Assembly (NCBI RefSeq): GCF_002929535.1
Contig: NZ_PJJO01000061.1
Location: forward strand, 186,001 to 250,000
DNA from: Cryobacterium sp. Y11
GTDB lineage: Bacteria; Actinomycetota; Actinomycetes; Actinomycetales; Microbacteriaceae
Direction of reading: 5' to 3'
DNA length: 64,000 nucleotides
The notes under the pieces were generated by a model. The model did no database searches and was not told the DNA's origin. It saw only the letters and a program-made list of their open reading frames with translations. The first letter of the stretch is position 1, and the number at the start of each line of letters is the position of its first letter. The position numbers and the translations under genes are program-made. Shown here piece by piece: positions 27,558-36,642 of this stretch.

Positions 27558-28025
27558 ATGGTCAGGTCCAGCATCGGCGAGACGGATGCTGCGCGGCACG
27601 ATCGCGACCAGACCAGCGTTTCGGCGTGGGCGCGGCTCGCGCGGCGGTCGCTGGCCGGTCTCGGCGGCCTGCTGCTGGGTATCCTCTTCGGTGTGCTCGG
27701 AACCGTCGCGCACCAGAGCACCCTGCCGCTTTTCGGTGTTCTGCTGCCCATCGGCCTGACCACCGCGTTCGTCGGAATAGGCGCCCTGCTGCTCGGTCTG
27801 CGTCTTGTCGTCGGTGACCGGTTTGTCGTTGGCCTGGCCGCGGCCGGGCTGCTGGTTACTATTTTTTTACTGTCCCTGCGTGGTGCTGGGGGATCGGTGC
27901 TCGTTCCGGCCGGACTGCCCGGAACCCTGTGGACCGTGGTTCCGGCCCTGATCGCGGCGTTCGTTGTGGCTTGGCCGAAGCTGCCGCAGGGCCGTCGGCC
28001 TCCGCACCAGGGCGGTGGGGCGTAG
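27558..28025 (+). CDS. Small four-helix membrane protein, unknown function
   Basis: About 155 aa, with a charged N-terminus (SSIGETDAARHDRDQTSVSAW) and four hydrophobic segments (SLAGLGGLLLGILFGVLGTVA, LPLFGVLLPIGLTTAFVGIGALLLGL, FVVGLAAAGLLVTIFLLSL, LWTVVPALIAAFVVAWP), then a basic tail PQGRRPPHQ. The frame is open 16 codons upstream to a TTG, and a GTG also lies between; the ATG giving MVRSSIGE is taken as most likely but no start has a good ribosome site. It is followed by the ferredoxin gene 36 bases on. It resembles small integral membrane proteins common in Actinobacteria, with no assigned role. Confidence 0.65.
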   Translation: MVRSSIGETDAARHDRDQTSVSAWARLARRSLAGLGGLLLGILFGVLGTVAHQSTLPLFGVLLPIGLTTAFVGIGALLLGLRLVVGDRFVVGLAAAGLLVTIFLLSLRGAGGSVLVPAGLPGTLWTVVPALIAAFVVAWPKLPQGRRPPHQGGGA

Positions 28026-28061
28026 AATTAGGAGTCCGCTCTCGAAGGGAATCCCCAGCCT

Positions 28062-28385
28062 GTGACCTATGTGATCGCTCTTCCCTGCGTCGATGTGAAA
28101 GATCGTGCCTGCATCGACGAATGTCCGGTGGACTGCATTTATGAGGGGGAACGCTCCCTCTATATTCACCCGGACGAGTGCGTGGACTGCGGAGCCTGCG
28201 AACCGGTCTGCCCGGTCGAGGCCATCTACTACGAAGACGACCTGCCCGAGCAATGGGCCGAGTACTACAAGGCCAACGTTGAATTCTTCGACGACATCGG
28301 CTCCCCGGGAGGCGCGGCCAAGGTTGGCGTGATCGCCAAGGACCACCCCATCATCTCCGCGCTGCCCCCGCAGGTAGCGCACTAA
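28062..28385 (+). CDS. fdxA: 7Fe-type ferredoxin (FdxA)
   Basis: 107 aa ferredoxin with the pattern CVDVKDRACIDECPVDC followed by CVDCGACEPVCPVEAI, giving a [3Fe-4S] and a [4Fe-4S] cluster site as in actinobacterial FdxA. It is a soluble electron carrier. The C-terminal extension (EQWAEYYKANVEFFDDIGSPGGAAK) is typical of the family. Start is GTG with GAAGGGAA upstream; a TAGAAT hexamer at 28023 could be its -10 box. Immediately followed by dapC nine bases on, so the two may be co-transcribed, a neighbourhood common in Actinobacteria. Confidence 0.94.
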   Translation: MTYVIALPCVDVKDRACIDECPVDCIYEGERSLYIHPDECVDCGACEPVCPVEAIYYEDDLPEQWAEYYKANVEFFDDIGSPGGAAKVGVIAKDHPIISALPPQVAH

Positions 28386-28394
28386 GCGGTTTTC

Positions 28395-29495
28395 ATGCTG
28401 AAGCCGCTCCCGGATTACCCCTGGGACCAGATGGTCCCCTTTGCTACGCGGGCACGGCAGCATCCCGATGGCATCGTCGATCTCTCGATCGGTTCGCCGG
28501 TCGATGCCACTCCGGACGTGGTGCAGCACGCTTTGCGCACGTCTGCGGATGCCCACGCCTACCCGCAAACCGTTGGCACGCCGGCCCTGCAGCAGGCGAT
28601 CATCGCCTGGTATGCCCGCCGCCGCGGTGTCACCGGCCTGACGGGGAAAAATGTGCTTCCCACGATCGGTTCCAAGGAACTCGTCGCACTGATGCCGTTC
28701 ATGCTGGGCCTGGGCGAAGGCGACACGATCGTGCACCCATTGGCCGCTTACCCGACCTACGCGATCGGCGCCGCCATCGCGGGGGCTACTGCCCTGGCCT
28801 CCGATGATCCTGCCGAATGGCCAGGCTCCACCAAGCTGATCTGGCTGAACAGTCCGGGCAACCCTGACGGCCGGGTGCTCTCCGCCCCAGCTCTGCACGC
28901 GGCCGTTGCCCGTGCGCGTGAACTCGACGCCGTCATCGTGAACGACGAGTGCTACGCCGAGCTCGGCTGGGATGCTCCCTATGACACCGAGCCGATCCCC
29001 AGCATTCTCGACCCCCGCGTGATCGAGGGCGACCAGCGCAAAGTCGTCGCAATCTACTCGTTGAGCAAGCAGTCCAGCATGGCCGGGTATCGCGCTGCCT
29101 TCGCTGCCGGCGACAGCGATGTGATCGAGCGGGTACTCACCGTGCGTAAGCACGCCGGACTCATGCTGCCGGCACCGCTGCAGGCCGCCATGATCGCCGC
29201 TCTCGGCGACGACGAACACGTCGCGGCGCAAAAGGAACGCTATCGGACACGGCGTGCACTGCTGCGGCCAGCACTCGAACAGGCCGGTTTTCGAATTGAC
29301 CACAGCGAAGCCGGGCTCTATCTCTGGGCTACCGAAGGGTGCCCAGCGTGGCAATCCATTGAACGGATGGCCGCTCTCGGCATCCTCGCCGGCCCCGGCC
29401 CGTTCTATGGTGACGTCTACCCCGAACACGTGCGGTTCTCGCTGACAGCGACCGACGAGCGCATCGCTGCTGCCGCAGCTCGCCTGCGCGCGTAA
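28395..29495 (+). CDS. dapC: Succinyldiaminopimelate aminotransferase (DapC)
   Basis: 366 aa class I/II PLP aminotransferase, most likely the N-succinyl-LL-diaminopimelate aminotransferase that adds the amino group in the succinylase lysine route. Opening LPDYPWDQMVPFATRARQHPDGIVDLSIGSPVD is typical of actinobacterial DapC. PLP lysine is in SLSKQSSMAGYRAAF (about residue 220), with the WLNSPGNPDGRV and NDECYAELGW motifs. It sits behind fdxA and within 9 kb of dapD and dapE. The alternative, a general aspartate-type aminotransferase, is less likely from the pattern and neighbourhood. Confidence 0.88.
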   Translation: MLKPLPDYPWDQMVPFATRARQHPDGIVDLSIGSPVDATPDVVQHALRTSADAHAYPQTVGTPALQQAIIAWYARRRGVTGLTGKNVLPTIGSKELVALMPFMLGLGEGDTIVHPLAAYPTYAIGAAIAGATALASDDPAEWPGSTKLIWLNSPGNPDGRVLSAPALHAAVARARELDAVIVNDECYAELGWDAPYDTEPIPSILDPRVIEGDQRKVVAIYSLSKQSSMAGYRAAFAAGDSDVIERVLTVRKHAGLMLPAPLQAAMIAALGDDEHVAAQKERYRTRRALLRPALEQAGFRIDHSEAGLYLWATEGCPAWQSIERMAALGILAGPGPFYGDVYPEHVRFSLTATDERIAAAAARLRA

Positions 29496-29664
29496 ATTGT
29501 GGATGATAGCCAACGAATCGCCAGAACTCTTAGCTGATGCAACAGTAGGCGGCTGGGCAGATTAGGCTGTACTCGCGACAGGGTCGACCTCGGCAGTAAG
29601 TTTAAGAGTCGACTCAGTGACGCGTCGCTACATTTCATCCGTCAGTGAGACCCGAGGAGGCTCC

Positions 29665-30990
29665 GTGACCGACGTCGCGCAGCACGCAACATCCGGCGCA
29701 CCGTTGAGCGCTGACCCCAACAAGGTCACACTTACCTTTCCCGGCGGTAGCGCAGAGTTCCCACTTTTGACCAGTGTGGATGGCGTGTCGAGCATCGACA
29801 TCTCCACCCTGACCAAGAAGACTGGCCTCACCACTCTGGACTATGGCTTCGTGAACACGGCGGCTACCCGGTCCGCGATCACCTACATCGACGGCGATGC
29901 TGGCGTCCTGCGCTATCGCGGGTATCCGATCGAACAGATCGCCAAGAACTCAAACTTTCTCGAGACGGCCTGGCTGCTCATTTACGGTGAGTTGCCCAGC
30001 GCCAGCGAACTCGCTAACTTTGACGATCGCATCCGTCACCACACGCTGCTCCACGAAGACATGCGCCGGTTCTTTGATTCTTTGCCGCACAAGGCGCACC
30101 CGATGAGCGTGCTTGCCTCGGGGGTTTCGGCCCTGTCGACGTTCTACCAGGACTCGCTTGACCCGAAGGACCCGGCGCAGGTCGAGATTTCAACCATTCG
30201 CCTGCTGGCCAAGCTGCCGGTCATGGCCGCGTACGCTCACAAGAAGAGCGTCGGGCAGGCCTTTCTGTACCCCGACAACTCGCTGAGCTTCGTCGATAAC
30301 TTTCTCAAGCTCAACTTCGGCAACATGGCCGAGCCGTATGAGATCAATCCGGTCGTCAGTAAGGCGCTCGAACGCCTGCTCATGCTGCACGAAGACCACG
30401 AGCAGAACGCCAGCACCTCGACGGTGCGTCTGGTCGGTTCGACCGAGGCCAACCTGTTCGCATCCGTCTCGTCCGGCATTAACGCCTTGTTTGGCCCACT
30501 GCACGGTGGCGCCAATGAAGCCGTGCTGGCGATGCTCGGCGAGATCCAAGCATCCGGTCAGGGTGTCGAGAAGTACGTCGAACGCGTCAAGAACAAGGAG
30601 CAGGGCGTCAAGCTCATGGGCTTCGGCCACCGGGTCTACAAGAACTATGACCCGCGTGCCACCCTGGTCAAAGAGAGTGCCCACGAGGTGCTCGCCGCCC
30701 TCGGCGTCAAGGACGACCTGCTCGACATCGCCCAAGAACTCGAACACATCGCCCTGAACGACGACTACTTCAAGGAACGGCGCCTCTACCCCAACGTTGA
30801 CTTTTACACGGGCGTCATCTACAAAGCAATGGGCTTTCCGACGCGCATGTTCACCGTGCTATTTGCGATCGGCCGGCTGCCTGGGTGGGTCGCGCACTGG
30901 CGTGAGATGAACGAGGATCCGGCCACCAAGATCGGCCGCCCGCAGCAACTCTACGTGGGCTCCCCGGCACGCGACTACCCTCTCAGGTAA
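29665..30990 (+). CDS. gltA: Citrate synthase
   Basis: 441 aa type II citrate synthase, condensing acetyl-CoA and oxaloacetate in the TCA cycle. Catalytic blocks: LLMLHEDHEQNASTSTVRLVGSTEANLFAS (His near 245), GPLHGGANEAVL (His near 283) and DVDFYTGVIY-type YPNVDFYTGVIYKAMGFP (Asp near 378). Start is a GTG (MTDVAQHATSG) preceded by GAGGAGG; the frame is open 16 codons upstream. The gene is monocistronic, with the NMO-like gene starting 91 bases later. Confidence 0.95.
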   Translation: MTDVAQHATSGAPLSADPNKVTLTFPGGSAEFPLLTSVDGVSSIDISTLTKKTGLTTLDYGFVNTAATRSAITYIDGDAGVLRYRGYPIEQIAKNSNFLETAWLLIYGELPSASELANFDDRIRHHTLLHEDMRRFFDSLPHKAHPMSVLASGVSALSTFYQDSLDPKDPAQVEISTIRLLAKLPVMAAYAHKKSVGQAFLYPDNSLSFVDNFLKLNFGNMAEPYEINPVVSKALERLLMLHEDHEQNASTSTVRLVGSTEANLFASVSSGINALFGPLHGGANEAVLAMLGEIQASGQGVEKYVERVKNKEQGVKLMGFGHRVYKNYDPRATLVKESAHEVLAALGVKDDLLDIAQELEHIALNDDYFKERRLYPNVDFYTGVIYKAMGFPTRMFTVLFAIGRLPGWVAHWREMNEDPATKIGRPQQLYVGSPARDYPLR

Positions 30991-31081
30991 CACCGCAGAA
31001 CGTATTCGCCAGGCGGAATATGCACGGGAATACGCTACGGGGGGACCCATAGCCGTGGTGTCCGCTACTGAGAGGTTCGCC

Positions 31082-32533
31082 ATGACTCTGCTCGATACGA
31101 TTGCGTCTTCGATAACGCGCCCGACGGCGCTGCCCACCATCATCCAGGGCGGCATGGGCGTTGCCGTGTCTTCGTGGCAGCTCGCTCGCGCGGTGTCCCA
31201 GGCCGGACAGCTTGGTGTCGTCAGTGGTACAGCCCTTGACTCGGTTATCGCTCGGCGCCTGCAGGACGGCGATGAGGGTGGACACCTGCGCCGCGCGTTC
31301 GCGCAGTTCCCGGTGCCGGCTCTCGCCGGCCGGGTACTGCGGAAGTACTTTCGGGCCGGCGGACGCGGCCCCGGCGTGCCGTACCTGCCGCTCGCTAAGC
31401 TCAGCCAGCATCCGCTCGTGAAATCGCTTGAACTGTCGGTCGTCGCCAACTTTGCCGAGGTCTGGCTGGCCAAGGAAGGCCATGACGGCCTCGTTGGCAT
31501 CAACTTTCTCGAGAAGGTGCAGCTGGCCACGCCGAGCGCCGCCTACGGAGCCATGCTAGCCGGAGTCGATTATGTGCTGATGGGAGCCGGAATCCCCGCC
31601 GAGATTCCCGCGCTCCTGACCGGCCTGGCCCGGCACGAGACCTGCGCGCTCGACCTGCACGTCGAAAATTCCACGAGCAGGTACTCCGTCGAGTTCGTTC
31701 CCGAGGCCCTGACCGGCGGCGGGTTGCCCCCGCTGCGCCGACCGCTGTTTCTCGCAATCGTCGCCGCCCACGTGCTCGCGGTGTACCTGACGCGGGAGGC
31801 GTCGACCCGTCCGGACGGCTTTGTCATCGAAGGCCCAGGTGCTGGCGGGCACAACGCACCGCCGCGCGGACGTGGTGTGTTCGACGACGACGGTCAGCCG
31901 GTCTACGGACCTCGGGATGACGCCGACCTGGCGAAGGTTGCCGCGGTCGGCCTGCCGTTCTGGGTTGCGGGCGGCTACGGCACGCCCGAGCGGGTGGCCG
32001 AGGCCCTCGCACTCGGCGCCGCTGGTGTACAGGTCGGCACCCTGTTCGCCCTCGCAGCCGAGTCCGGCCTCGACGAGCCCCTACGGGCGCGGGTGCTGGG
32101 CGAGCTGGATGGCCCCGGGCTACAGATCCGCACCGACCCGCTCGCCTCCTCGACGGGATTCCCCTTCAAAGTCGTGACGCTACCCGGAACCCTCTCCGAT
32201 GCCGCCGTATACGAGGAGCGACCGCGCCTGTGCGATCTCGGTTACCTCCGGGTGCCTTATGAACGCACGCCCGGAGTGCTCGGCTACCGGTGCCCAGCCG
32301 AGCCGGTCGCGACTTTCGTACGCAAGGGTGGGTCCGCCGGGGAGGCTGCCGGTCGGAAGTGCCTCTGCAACGCACTCACCGCCAACGTGGGTCTCAGTCA
32401 GACCCGGCGCGACGGATACGAGGAGGTGCCGTTGGTCACTCTCGGCACCGATCTCGTCGGGGTCACTGTCCTGCTCGCCGCGCACCCGGAGGGCTGGACT
32501 GCTGCGGACGCAGTGGCTTACCTCGAGGGTTGA
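31082..32533 (+). CDS. Nitronate monooxygenase-like FMN oxidoreductase
   Basis: 483 aa flavin enzyme of the nitronate monooxygenase / 2-nitropropane dioxygenase family (TIM barrel). The barrel starts with PTIIQGGMGVAVSSWQLARAVSQAGQLGVVSGTALD, has FVIEGPGAGGHNAPPRG (about residues 250-266) with the conserved His near the flavin, and the phosphate site AGGYGTPERVAEALALGAAGVQVGTLFALAAESG. The C-terminal part carries a Cys-containing segment GRKCLCNALTANVGLSQ. It is longer than the usual 330-380 aa members. Start ATG (MTLLDTIASS) has GAGAGG upstream; an in-frame GTG nine codons earlier is possible. Substrate unknown. Confidence 0.82.
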   Translation: MTLLDTIASSITRPTALPTIIQGGMGVAVSSWQLARAVSQAGQLGVVSGTALDSVIARRLQDGDEGGHLRRAFAQFPVPALAGRVLRKYFRAGGRGPGVPYLPLAKLSQHPLVKSLELSVVANFAEVWLAKEGHDGLVGINFLEKVQLATPSAAYGAMLAGVDYVLMGAGIPAEIPALLTGLARHETCALDLHVENSTSRYSVEFVPEALTGGGLPPLRRPLFLAIVAAHVLAVYLTREASTRPDGFVIEGPGAGGHNAPPRGRGVFDDDGQPVYGPRDDADLAKVAAVGLPFWVAGGYGTPERVAEALALGAAGVQVGTLFALAAESGLDEPLRARVLGELDGPGLQIRTDPLASSTGFPFKVVTLPGTLSDAAVYEERPRLCDLGYLRVPYERTPGVLGYRCPAEPVATFVRKGGSAGEAAGRKCLCNALTANVGLSQTRRDGYEEVPLVTLGTDLVGVTVLLAAHPEGWTAADAVAYLEG

Positions 32534-32564
32534 CGCGAACGGCAGGAACCCGGGTGCGGCGTCG

Positions 32565-32780
32565 TCAGCAGCCGGGGCTGTGAGGGTTGGCGTGCCAGTC
32601 CTCGGCAACGAGTCCGGTGGGTTCTTTCGCGGCGACGACGGTGAATGGTGCCGAGGGCACGGTGACGGTTTTGTCGACGGGGCGCCAGTCTTGGTCGCCG
32701 AAGCTGTAGTCGGCGTGGTGAGTGACCGTGAGCACGACGGGATTGGTGCCCTTGATCGTGTATTGGTGGCTGGGGCGGTG
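32565..32780 (-). pseudogene. 3' fragment of a surface/secreted protein gene (PKD-like end)
   Basis: A minus-strand frame of about 70 codons ending at a stop just inside this gap contains QYTIKGTNPVVLTVTHHADYSFG, DQDWRPVDKTVTV and AKEPTGLVAEDWHANPHSPGC. It reads like the last domain of a larger secreted protein, with no start or upstream part; the sequence upstream is cut by the palindrome at 32821. The gap from 32534 to 32895 holds nothing else. Confidence 0.5.
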
Positions 32781-32820
32781 CGGTGGCCGCGAAATGCCAT
32801 CCTGAGCCCCCTGGTTTTTG

Positions 32821-32877
32821 CGAGATGCCACTTCTGGCCGCGTGGCGAACTCTCATGGGGCCAGAGGTGGCATCTCG
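32821..32877. repeat. Intergenic palindrome with 19-base arms, CGAGATGCCAC type
   Basis: Arms CGAGATGCCACTTCTGGCC (32821-32839) and GGCCAGAGGTGGCATCTCG (32859-32877) pair over 19 positions with one G-T pair. The loop contains GAACTCTCA. It lies at the 3' ends of the plus-strand NMO-like gene region and the minus-strand acylase gene, so it could be a bidirectional terminator, and it shares layout with the palindrome at 51435. Confidence 0.75.
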
Positions 32878-32895
32878 TGGGTGTCAGCGGCGGCG

Positions 32896-35547
32896 CTATG
32901 CGGCCGGCTCGAGGTTTAGCGTGTTGCTCGCGTCGGCGTCGATGGCGGCGGGGGTGAACAGCCACGGTCGGGTCTCGTGGTCGCGCCACAGCGGCGCCTG
33001 GTCGGTGTAGTTGGGGTGGAAGGCGTGGCCGGATGCCCCCGTGAGGTTGATCCAGGTAGACTCGTCGAAGTTCTCCAGGCTGATCACCTGGCGCATCGAC
33101 GGAACCCAGTCCACCTGGTAGCCCTGCGTGGCATCCCAGCCGACCGCGTTCACTACCGCCGAGCCACCAGAGAGTTCGTAGGGTCCTCGATTGAAAACGA
33201 ACTCGAGCGGGGCGATCCCGGACTCACCGAAGCTCGGGTTGGTGAGTTCAAGCGTGTGGATGCTGCCCCATTTCCAATCGGCCGGGTTTGATCCCATCAG
33301 GTCGGCGCTCTCGGCGGCCGCAGTCGTGAGTGCGTGGCGCAGCGTGCTCTCCTGACCGACGGTGCCGTAGCTGGGGTTTGACCACCACGGGGAGTCCGGC
33401 TGGTCGAGCAGGCTCATCACCACGGAGAACGCGCGGTCGCCGCCGGTCAGGGCTGCCCCGTCGTCGATCTTTCCGGTGAACATATCGACCAACAGCACGC
33501 GCCAGACGATGTTGAAGTAGGCGGCCGCTGCGCTGTCGGCGTCGACCCGATAGTCCCAGCCGTCGAGCAGTTTTTGTGCTTCTGCGGCCTCGCCGGTCAG
33601 GCGTATTCCCTGCAGCTTCGGTACGAGCACCGCGGCGATGGCACTGTAATTGTCGCCCTGGATCTCACTCATCAGCGCCGCGGTGAGCGGAGTGTTCGCC
33701 GCGATGAGCTGCTGCAGGCGTGCCGTGATCTGGTTGGCCCGATAGCCCAGATCCCAATCGGCGGTCAACAGATAGGGATACTTCGAGTCGGTGGCGGCGT
33801 TATTGGCCGTGACGATGTATCCGCTCGGTGGATTAAACGTGCTCGGCAGTGCGTCAAAGGGAATGTAACCGGTCCAGCCGTATTCGCTAGTCCACCCGGG
33901 AACGGGCAGTGTGCCGTTGCCGCTGGCCCGAATGGGGATGAGCCCCGGCGCCTGATAGCCGATATTTCCCTCGACGTCGGCATACGTCAAATTCTGCGCC
34001 GGCACTTCGAACAGAGCGGCGGCCGCTCGAAAACTGGTCCAGTCGGTGGCCTGATTGAGGGCGAAAATAGCGGATGCCGTTCGCCCCGGCGTCAACGCTG
34101 TCCATTGCAATGACAGCTCGTACGTCGTTAAATTAACACCGGTCGGATCAGTGCCGACGTCGCCAGCCGGGGTGGCCGTTGGCAGCCCGGCCGCTGTCGG
34201 GTAGTCGCTTGCGATGCGTTGGTAGGTAGTGCCGTCGAAGCCGCTCAGGAGTGGTCCGTGCTCTGTGGCGCGAATCTCAATTTTGACGTCGTCACCGCCG
34301 GCCACGGAGATCTTCTCATCCCGCAGCAGGAGGGGCTTCACCGCGCCATCAAATTCGTAGCTGTCTCCGGTGATTTTTTCAATGTAAAGGTCGGCGACAT
34401 CGGGGCCGAGGTTGGTGAATCCCCAGGCGATGCGTTCGGTGTGGCCGATGATGACGCCGGGCAATCCTGAGAAACTATACCCGGCAACGTCGAACGGGCA
34501 GTCGGCGGTGATCGACTGGCAGCGCAGCCCCACCTGATACCAGACCGACGGCAGCGCGGGCCCGAGGTGCGGGTCGTTGGCCAGCAACGGCAGGCCGGTG
34601 TCGGTGAGGGCGCCGGAGACGACCCAAGAGTTCGACCCGATTTCGCCGCCGGCCGGCCCGAGCAGCTCGGGAGTCGAGGTGAGTGCGGCGCGCAACTCGG
34701 AGAGTGCCCCTGCGTAGGAGCCGACGGGCACAGGTGTATTCGTCACGTCGAGGCTAGCGCTGGCGGACGGCTCAGCAGTCGGTTCGTCGCTGGCCGCAGG
34801 CGCCCCGGCAGCCGGAGCGACGACAGTCTGACTGCCGGTGATTGTGGGGTGCGCGCTCGCGGGATACTCGGGGTGCAGCTGGGTCACTTCGGCCGGTGTG
34901 AGCGTGGTCGACAGCAGTGCCCGGTCGATCTCATCGTCGAGGTTGGAACGCAGGTCCCAGGCCATCGCCTTGAGCCAGGCGACGGAGTCCGCCGGGGCCC
35001 ACGGTTCGACCTCATAGCCGGGGTTCTGCAGGCCCAAAACGGCATACTCTAGCGAGAGATCGGCGCCCTGGTGGGTGTCGAGGTAGGCGTTGACGCCGTC
35101 GGCGTAGGACTGGTAATAGCCGAGAGTGACCGGGTCGAGCAGGGCCACCTCCTGTTCGGCGACGGCCCGCCAGCCGAGCGTGCGCACGAACGTGTCGGTA
35201 CCGATCTGACTTTCGCCGAACAGCTCAGACAGCCGGCCACTCGTCACGTGCCGACGAAAGTCCATCTCCCAGAAACGGTCCTGCGCATGCACGTAGCCTT
35301 CGGCCAGAAAGAGGTCGGCCGCAGTTTTTGCCGTGATCTGGGCAATCCCGGCGTCGTCGCGCGTTACCGTGACCGCGTTCGCCAACCCCGTGATGTCTAC
35401 AGTGCCGTTCATCGTTGGAAACGACCGCGTCACCGTCCAGACTCCGAGCCCAGCAGCCACCACGACGACGCTCACCACCACCCCGAACGCGATCAGCACG
35501 CGCCGGATTCGCCGGTGGCCATGGCTTCTCGGTGCGTCGGTTCCCAC
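32896..35547 (-). CDS. Penicillin acylase-family N-terminal nucleophile hydrolase
   Basis: 883 aa exported or membrane-anchored hydrolase of the penicillin amidase family. An N-terminal hydrophobic segment (VLIAFGVVVSVVVVAAGLGVWTV) anchors or exports it. The alpha-chain region contains NAVTVTRDDAGIAQITAKTAADLFLAEGYVHAQDRFWEMDFRR; after a Pro/Ala/Ser spacer (about 245-285) comes the processed nucleophile region GSNSWVVSGALTDTGLPLLANDPHLG, with the catalytic Ser following the Asn (about residue 309). The beta-chain shows YADVEGNIGYQAPG. Start is GTG with AAGGAG upstream. Family members cut acyl-amide bonds in penicillins, acyl-homoserine lactones or peptides; the substrate here cannot be read. 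It is convergent with the NMO-like gene across a palindrome. Confidence 0.88.
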   Translation of the reverse strand: MGTDAPRSHGHRRIRRVLIAFGVVVSVVVVAAGLGVWTVTRSFPTMNGTVDITGLANAVTVTRDDAGIAQITAKTAADLFLAEGYVHAQDRFWEMDFRRHVTSGRLSELFGESQIGTDTFVRTLGWRAVAEQEVALLDPVTLGYYQSYADGVNAYLDTHQGADLSLEYAVLGLQNPGYEVEPWAPADSVAWLKAMAWDLRSNLDDEIDRALLSTTLTPAEVTQLHPEYPASAHPTITGSQTVVAPAAGAPAASDEPTAEPSASASLDVTNTPVPVGSYAGALSELRAALTSTPELLGPAGGEIGSNSWVVSGALTDTGLPLLANDPHLGPALPSVWYQVGLRCQSITADCPFDVAGYSFSGLPGVIIGHTERIAWGFTNLGPDVADLYIEKITGDSYEFDGAVKPLLLRDEKISVAGGDDVKIEIRATEHGPLLSGFDGTTYQRIASDYPTAAGLPTATPAGDVGTDPTGVNLTTYELSLQWTALTPGRTASAIFALNQATDWTSFRAAAALFEVPAQNLTYADVEGNIGYQAPGLIPIRASGNGTLPVPGWTSEYGWTGYIPFDALPSTFNPPSGYIVTANNAATDSKYPYLLTADWDLGYRANQITARLQQLIAANTPLTAALMSEIQGDNYSAIAAVLVPKLQGIRLTGEAAEAQKLLDGWDYRVDADSAAAAYFNIVWRVLLVDMFTGKIDDGAALTGGDRAFSVVMSLLDQPDSPWWSNPSYGTVGQESTLRHALTTAAAESADLMGSNPADWKWGSIHTLELTNPSFGESGIAPLEFVFNRGPYELSGGSAVVNAVGWDATQGYQVDWVPSMRQVISLENFDESTWINLTGASGHAFHPNYTDQAPLWRDHETRPWLFTPAAIDADASNTLNLEPAA

Positions 35548-35641
35548 ATCACTCCTTCGTGAATCGTGCCATCTCCAGCCGAGCGGATGCCGCTACCCGG
35601 ATGCTAGCGGAACCCACCGACATCCGCTTATCGGCGGCAGC

Positions 35642-36625
35642 CTAGGCGTGCAGCGCGGCGTTGAGGGTGATGCCGCTGCCGCTGCGGGCGAGCACCTCGA
35701 CGGCACCCGAGATGGAATTGCGGCGAAACAGCAGGTTCGACACACCGGAGAGTTCGACGGCTTTCACGGTCGGCCGGGAGCCGTCGTCGCCGACCGGTTC
35801 GCCGACAAGAATGACCTTCGTTCCGGCCGTGACGTAGAGCCCCGCCTCCACGACGCTGTCATCGCCGATTGCGATTCCCACGCCGGAGTTGGCGCCGAGC
35901 AGGGCACGGGCGCCGATCGAAATGCGCTGGGTTCCGCCACCAGACAGGGTGCCCATAATGGATGCTCCGCCACCGATATCCGCGCCGTCACCGACCACGA
36001 CGCCCTGCGAGATGCGGCCCTCGACCATTGAAGAGCCGAGCGTTCCGGCGTTGAAGTTGACGAAGCCCTCGTGCATCACGGTGGTTCCCGGGGCGAGGTG
36101 GGCGCCGAGCCGCACGCGCGAGGCATCTGCTATCCTCACGCCGGTCGGCACGACGTAGTCGAGCAGCGGCGGAAACTTGTCAACGCCGCTGGCCTGAATT
36201 CCGGCGCGCTGCAGGGTGGGGCGCAGCCGGGCGAAGACGACCGGCAGCATCGGGCCGGCATTGGTCCAGACCACGGTGGGTAGGTGCGCGAAGATGCCGT
36301 CGAGGTTGATACTGTTCGGCAGCACCAGCAGGTGCGAGAGTAGATGCAGCCGCAGGTAGGCATCCGAGGTGCTCGCCGGTGCCGCGTCGAGCGTAATTTC
36401 GACCGTGACGGCTTCGAGGCACACCGCGCGGCGGGCATCATCGCCGGTTGCTTCGCCCAGGTCGGCCGGAACGATCCAGCGATCGCGGCCGGTCGGCAGG
36501 GTGCCGAGAGCTGGAGACGGGAACCAAGTATCGAGCACGGTTCCATCGCTGGCGACGGTCGCGAGGCCGTACCCCCAGGCCTGGGTCGGTGCGGCTGTGA
36601 CGTTTTCGGAAAGATCAGAGGGCAT
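35642..36625 (-). CDS. dapD: Tetrahydrodipicolinate N-succinyltransferase (DapD, actinobacterial type)
   Basis: 327 aa enzyme of lysine and peptidoglycan precursor synthesis, transferring succinyl from succinyl-CoA to tetrahydrodipicolinate. The left-handed beta helix is seen as hexapeptide repeats: [47 protein letters not shown] and [34 protein letters not shown]. The N-terminal part ([19 protein letters not shown]) is the actinobacterial DapD extension. ATG start has no usual ribosome site; a TAATCT hexamer lies exactly six bases upstream, suggesting a leaderless message. Divergent from dapE with 17 bases between the start codons. Confidence 0.95.
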   Translation of the reverse strand: MPSDLSENVTAAPTQAWGYGLATVASDGTVLDTWFPSPALGTLPTGRDRWIVPADLGEATGDDARRAVCLEAVTVEITLDAAPASTSDAYLRLHLLSHLLVLPNSINLDGIFAHLPTVVWTNAGPMLPVVFARLRPTLQRAGIQASGVDKFPPLLDYVVPTGVRIADASRVRLGAHLAPGTTVMHEGFVNFNAGTLGSSMVEGRISQGVVVGDGADIGGGASIMGTLSGGGTQRISIGARALLGANSGVGIAIGDDSVVEAGLYVTAGTKVILVGEPVGDDGSRPTVKAVELSGVSNLLFRRNSISGAVEVLARSGSGITLNAALHA

Positions 36626-36630
36626 ACCCT

Positions 36631-36637
36631 TAGATTA
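36631..36637. promoter_or_regulatory. Shared, symmetric -10 element of divergent dapD and dapE
   Basis: TAGATTA on the plus strand reads TAATCTA on the minus strand. In one direction TAGATT is followed by six bases and the dapE GTG; in the other TAATCT is followed by six bases and the dapD ATG. Neither gene has room for a leader, so both transcripts are probably leaderless and start from overlapping -10 boxes. Confidence 0.6.
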
Positions 36638-36642
36638 GTAGA

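Noticed and set aside
27867-29513. Minus-strand frame of 548 codons opposite fdxA and dapC
   Set aside because: The plus strand carries two clear enzymes with catalytic motifs; the minus frame has none.
32180-32989. Minus-strand frame crossing the acylase 3' region and NMO-like gene
   Set aside because: Composition is Pro/Arg/Ser-rich; the real minus-strand gene uses a different frame and the plus strand has the flavin enzyme.
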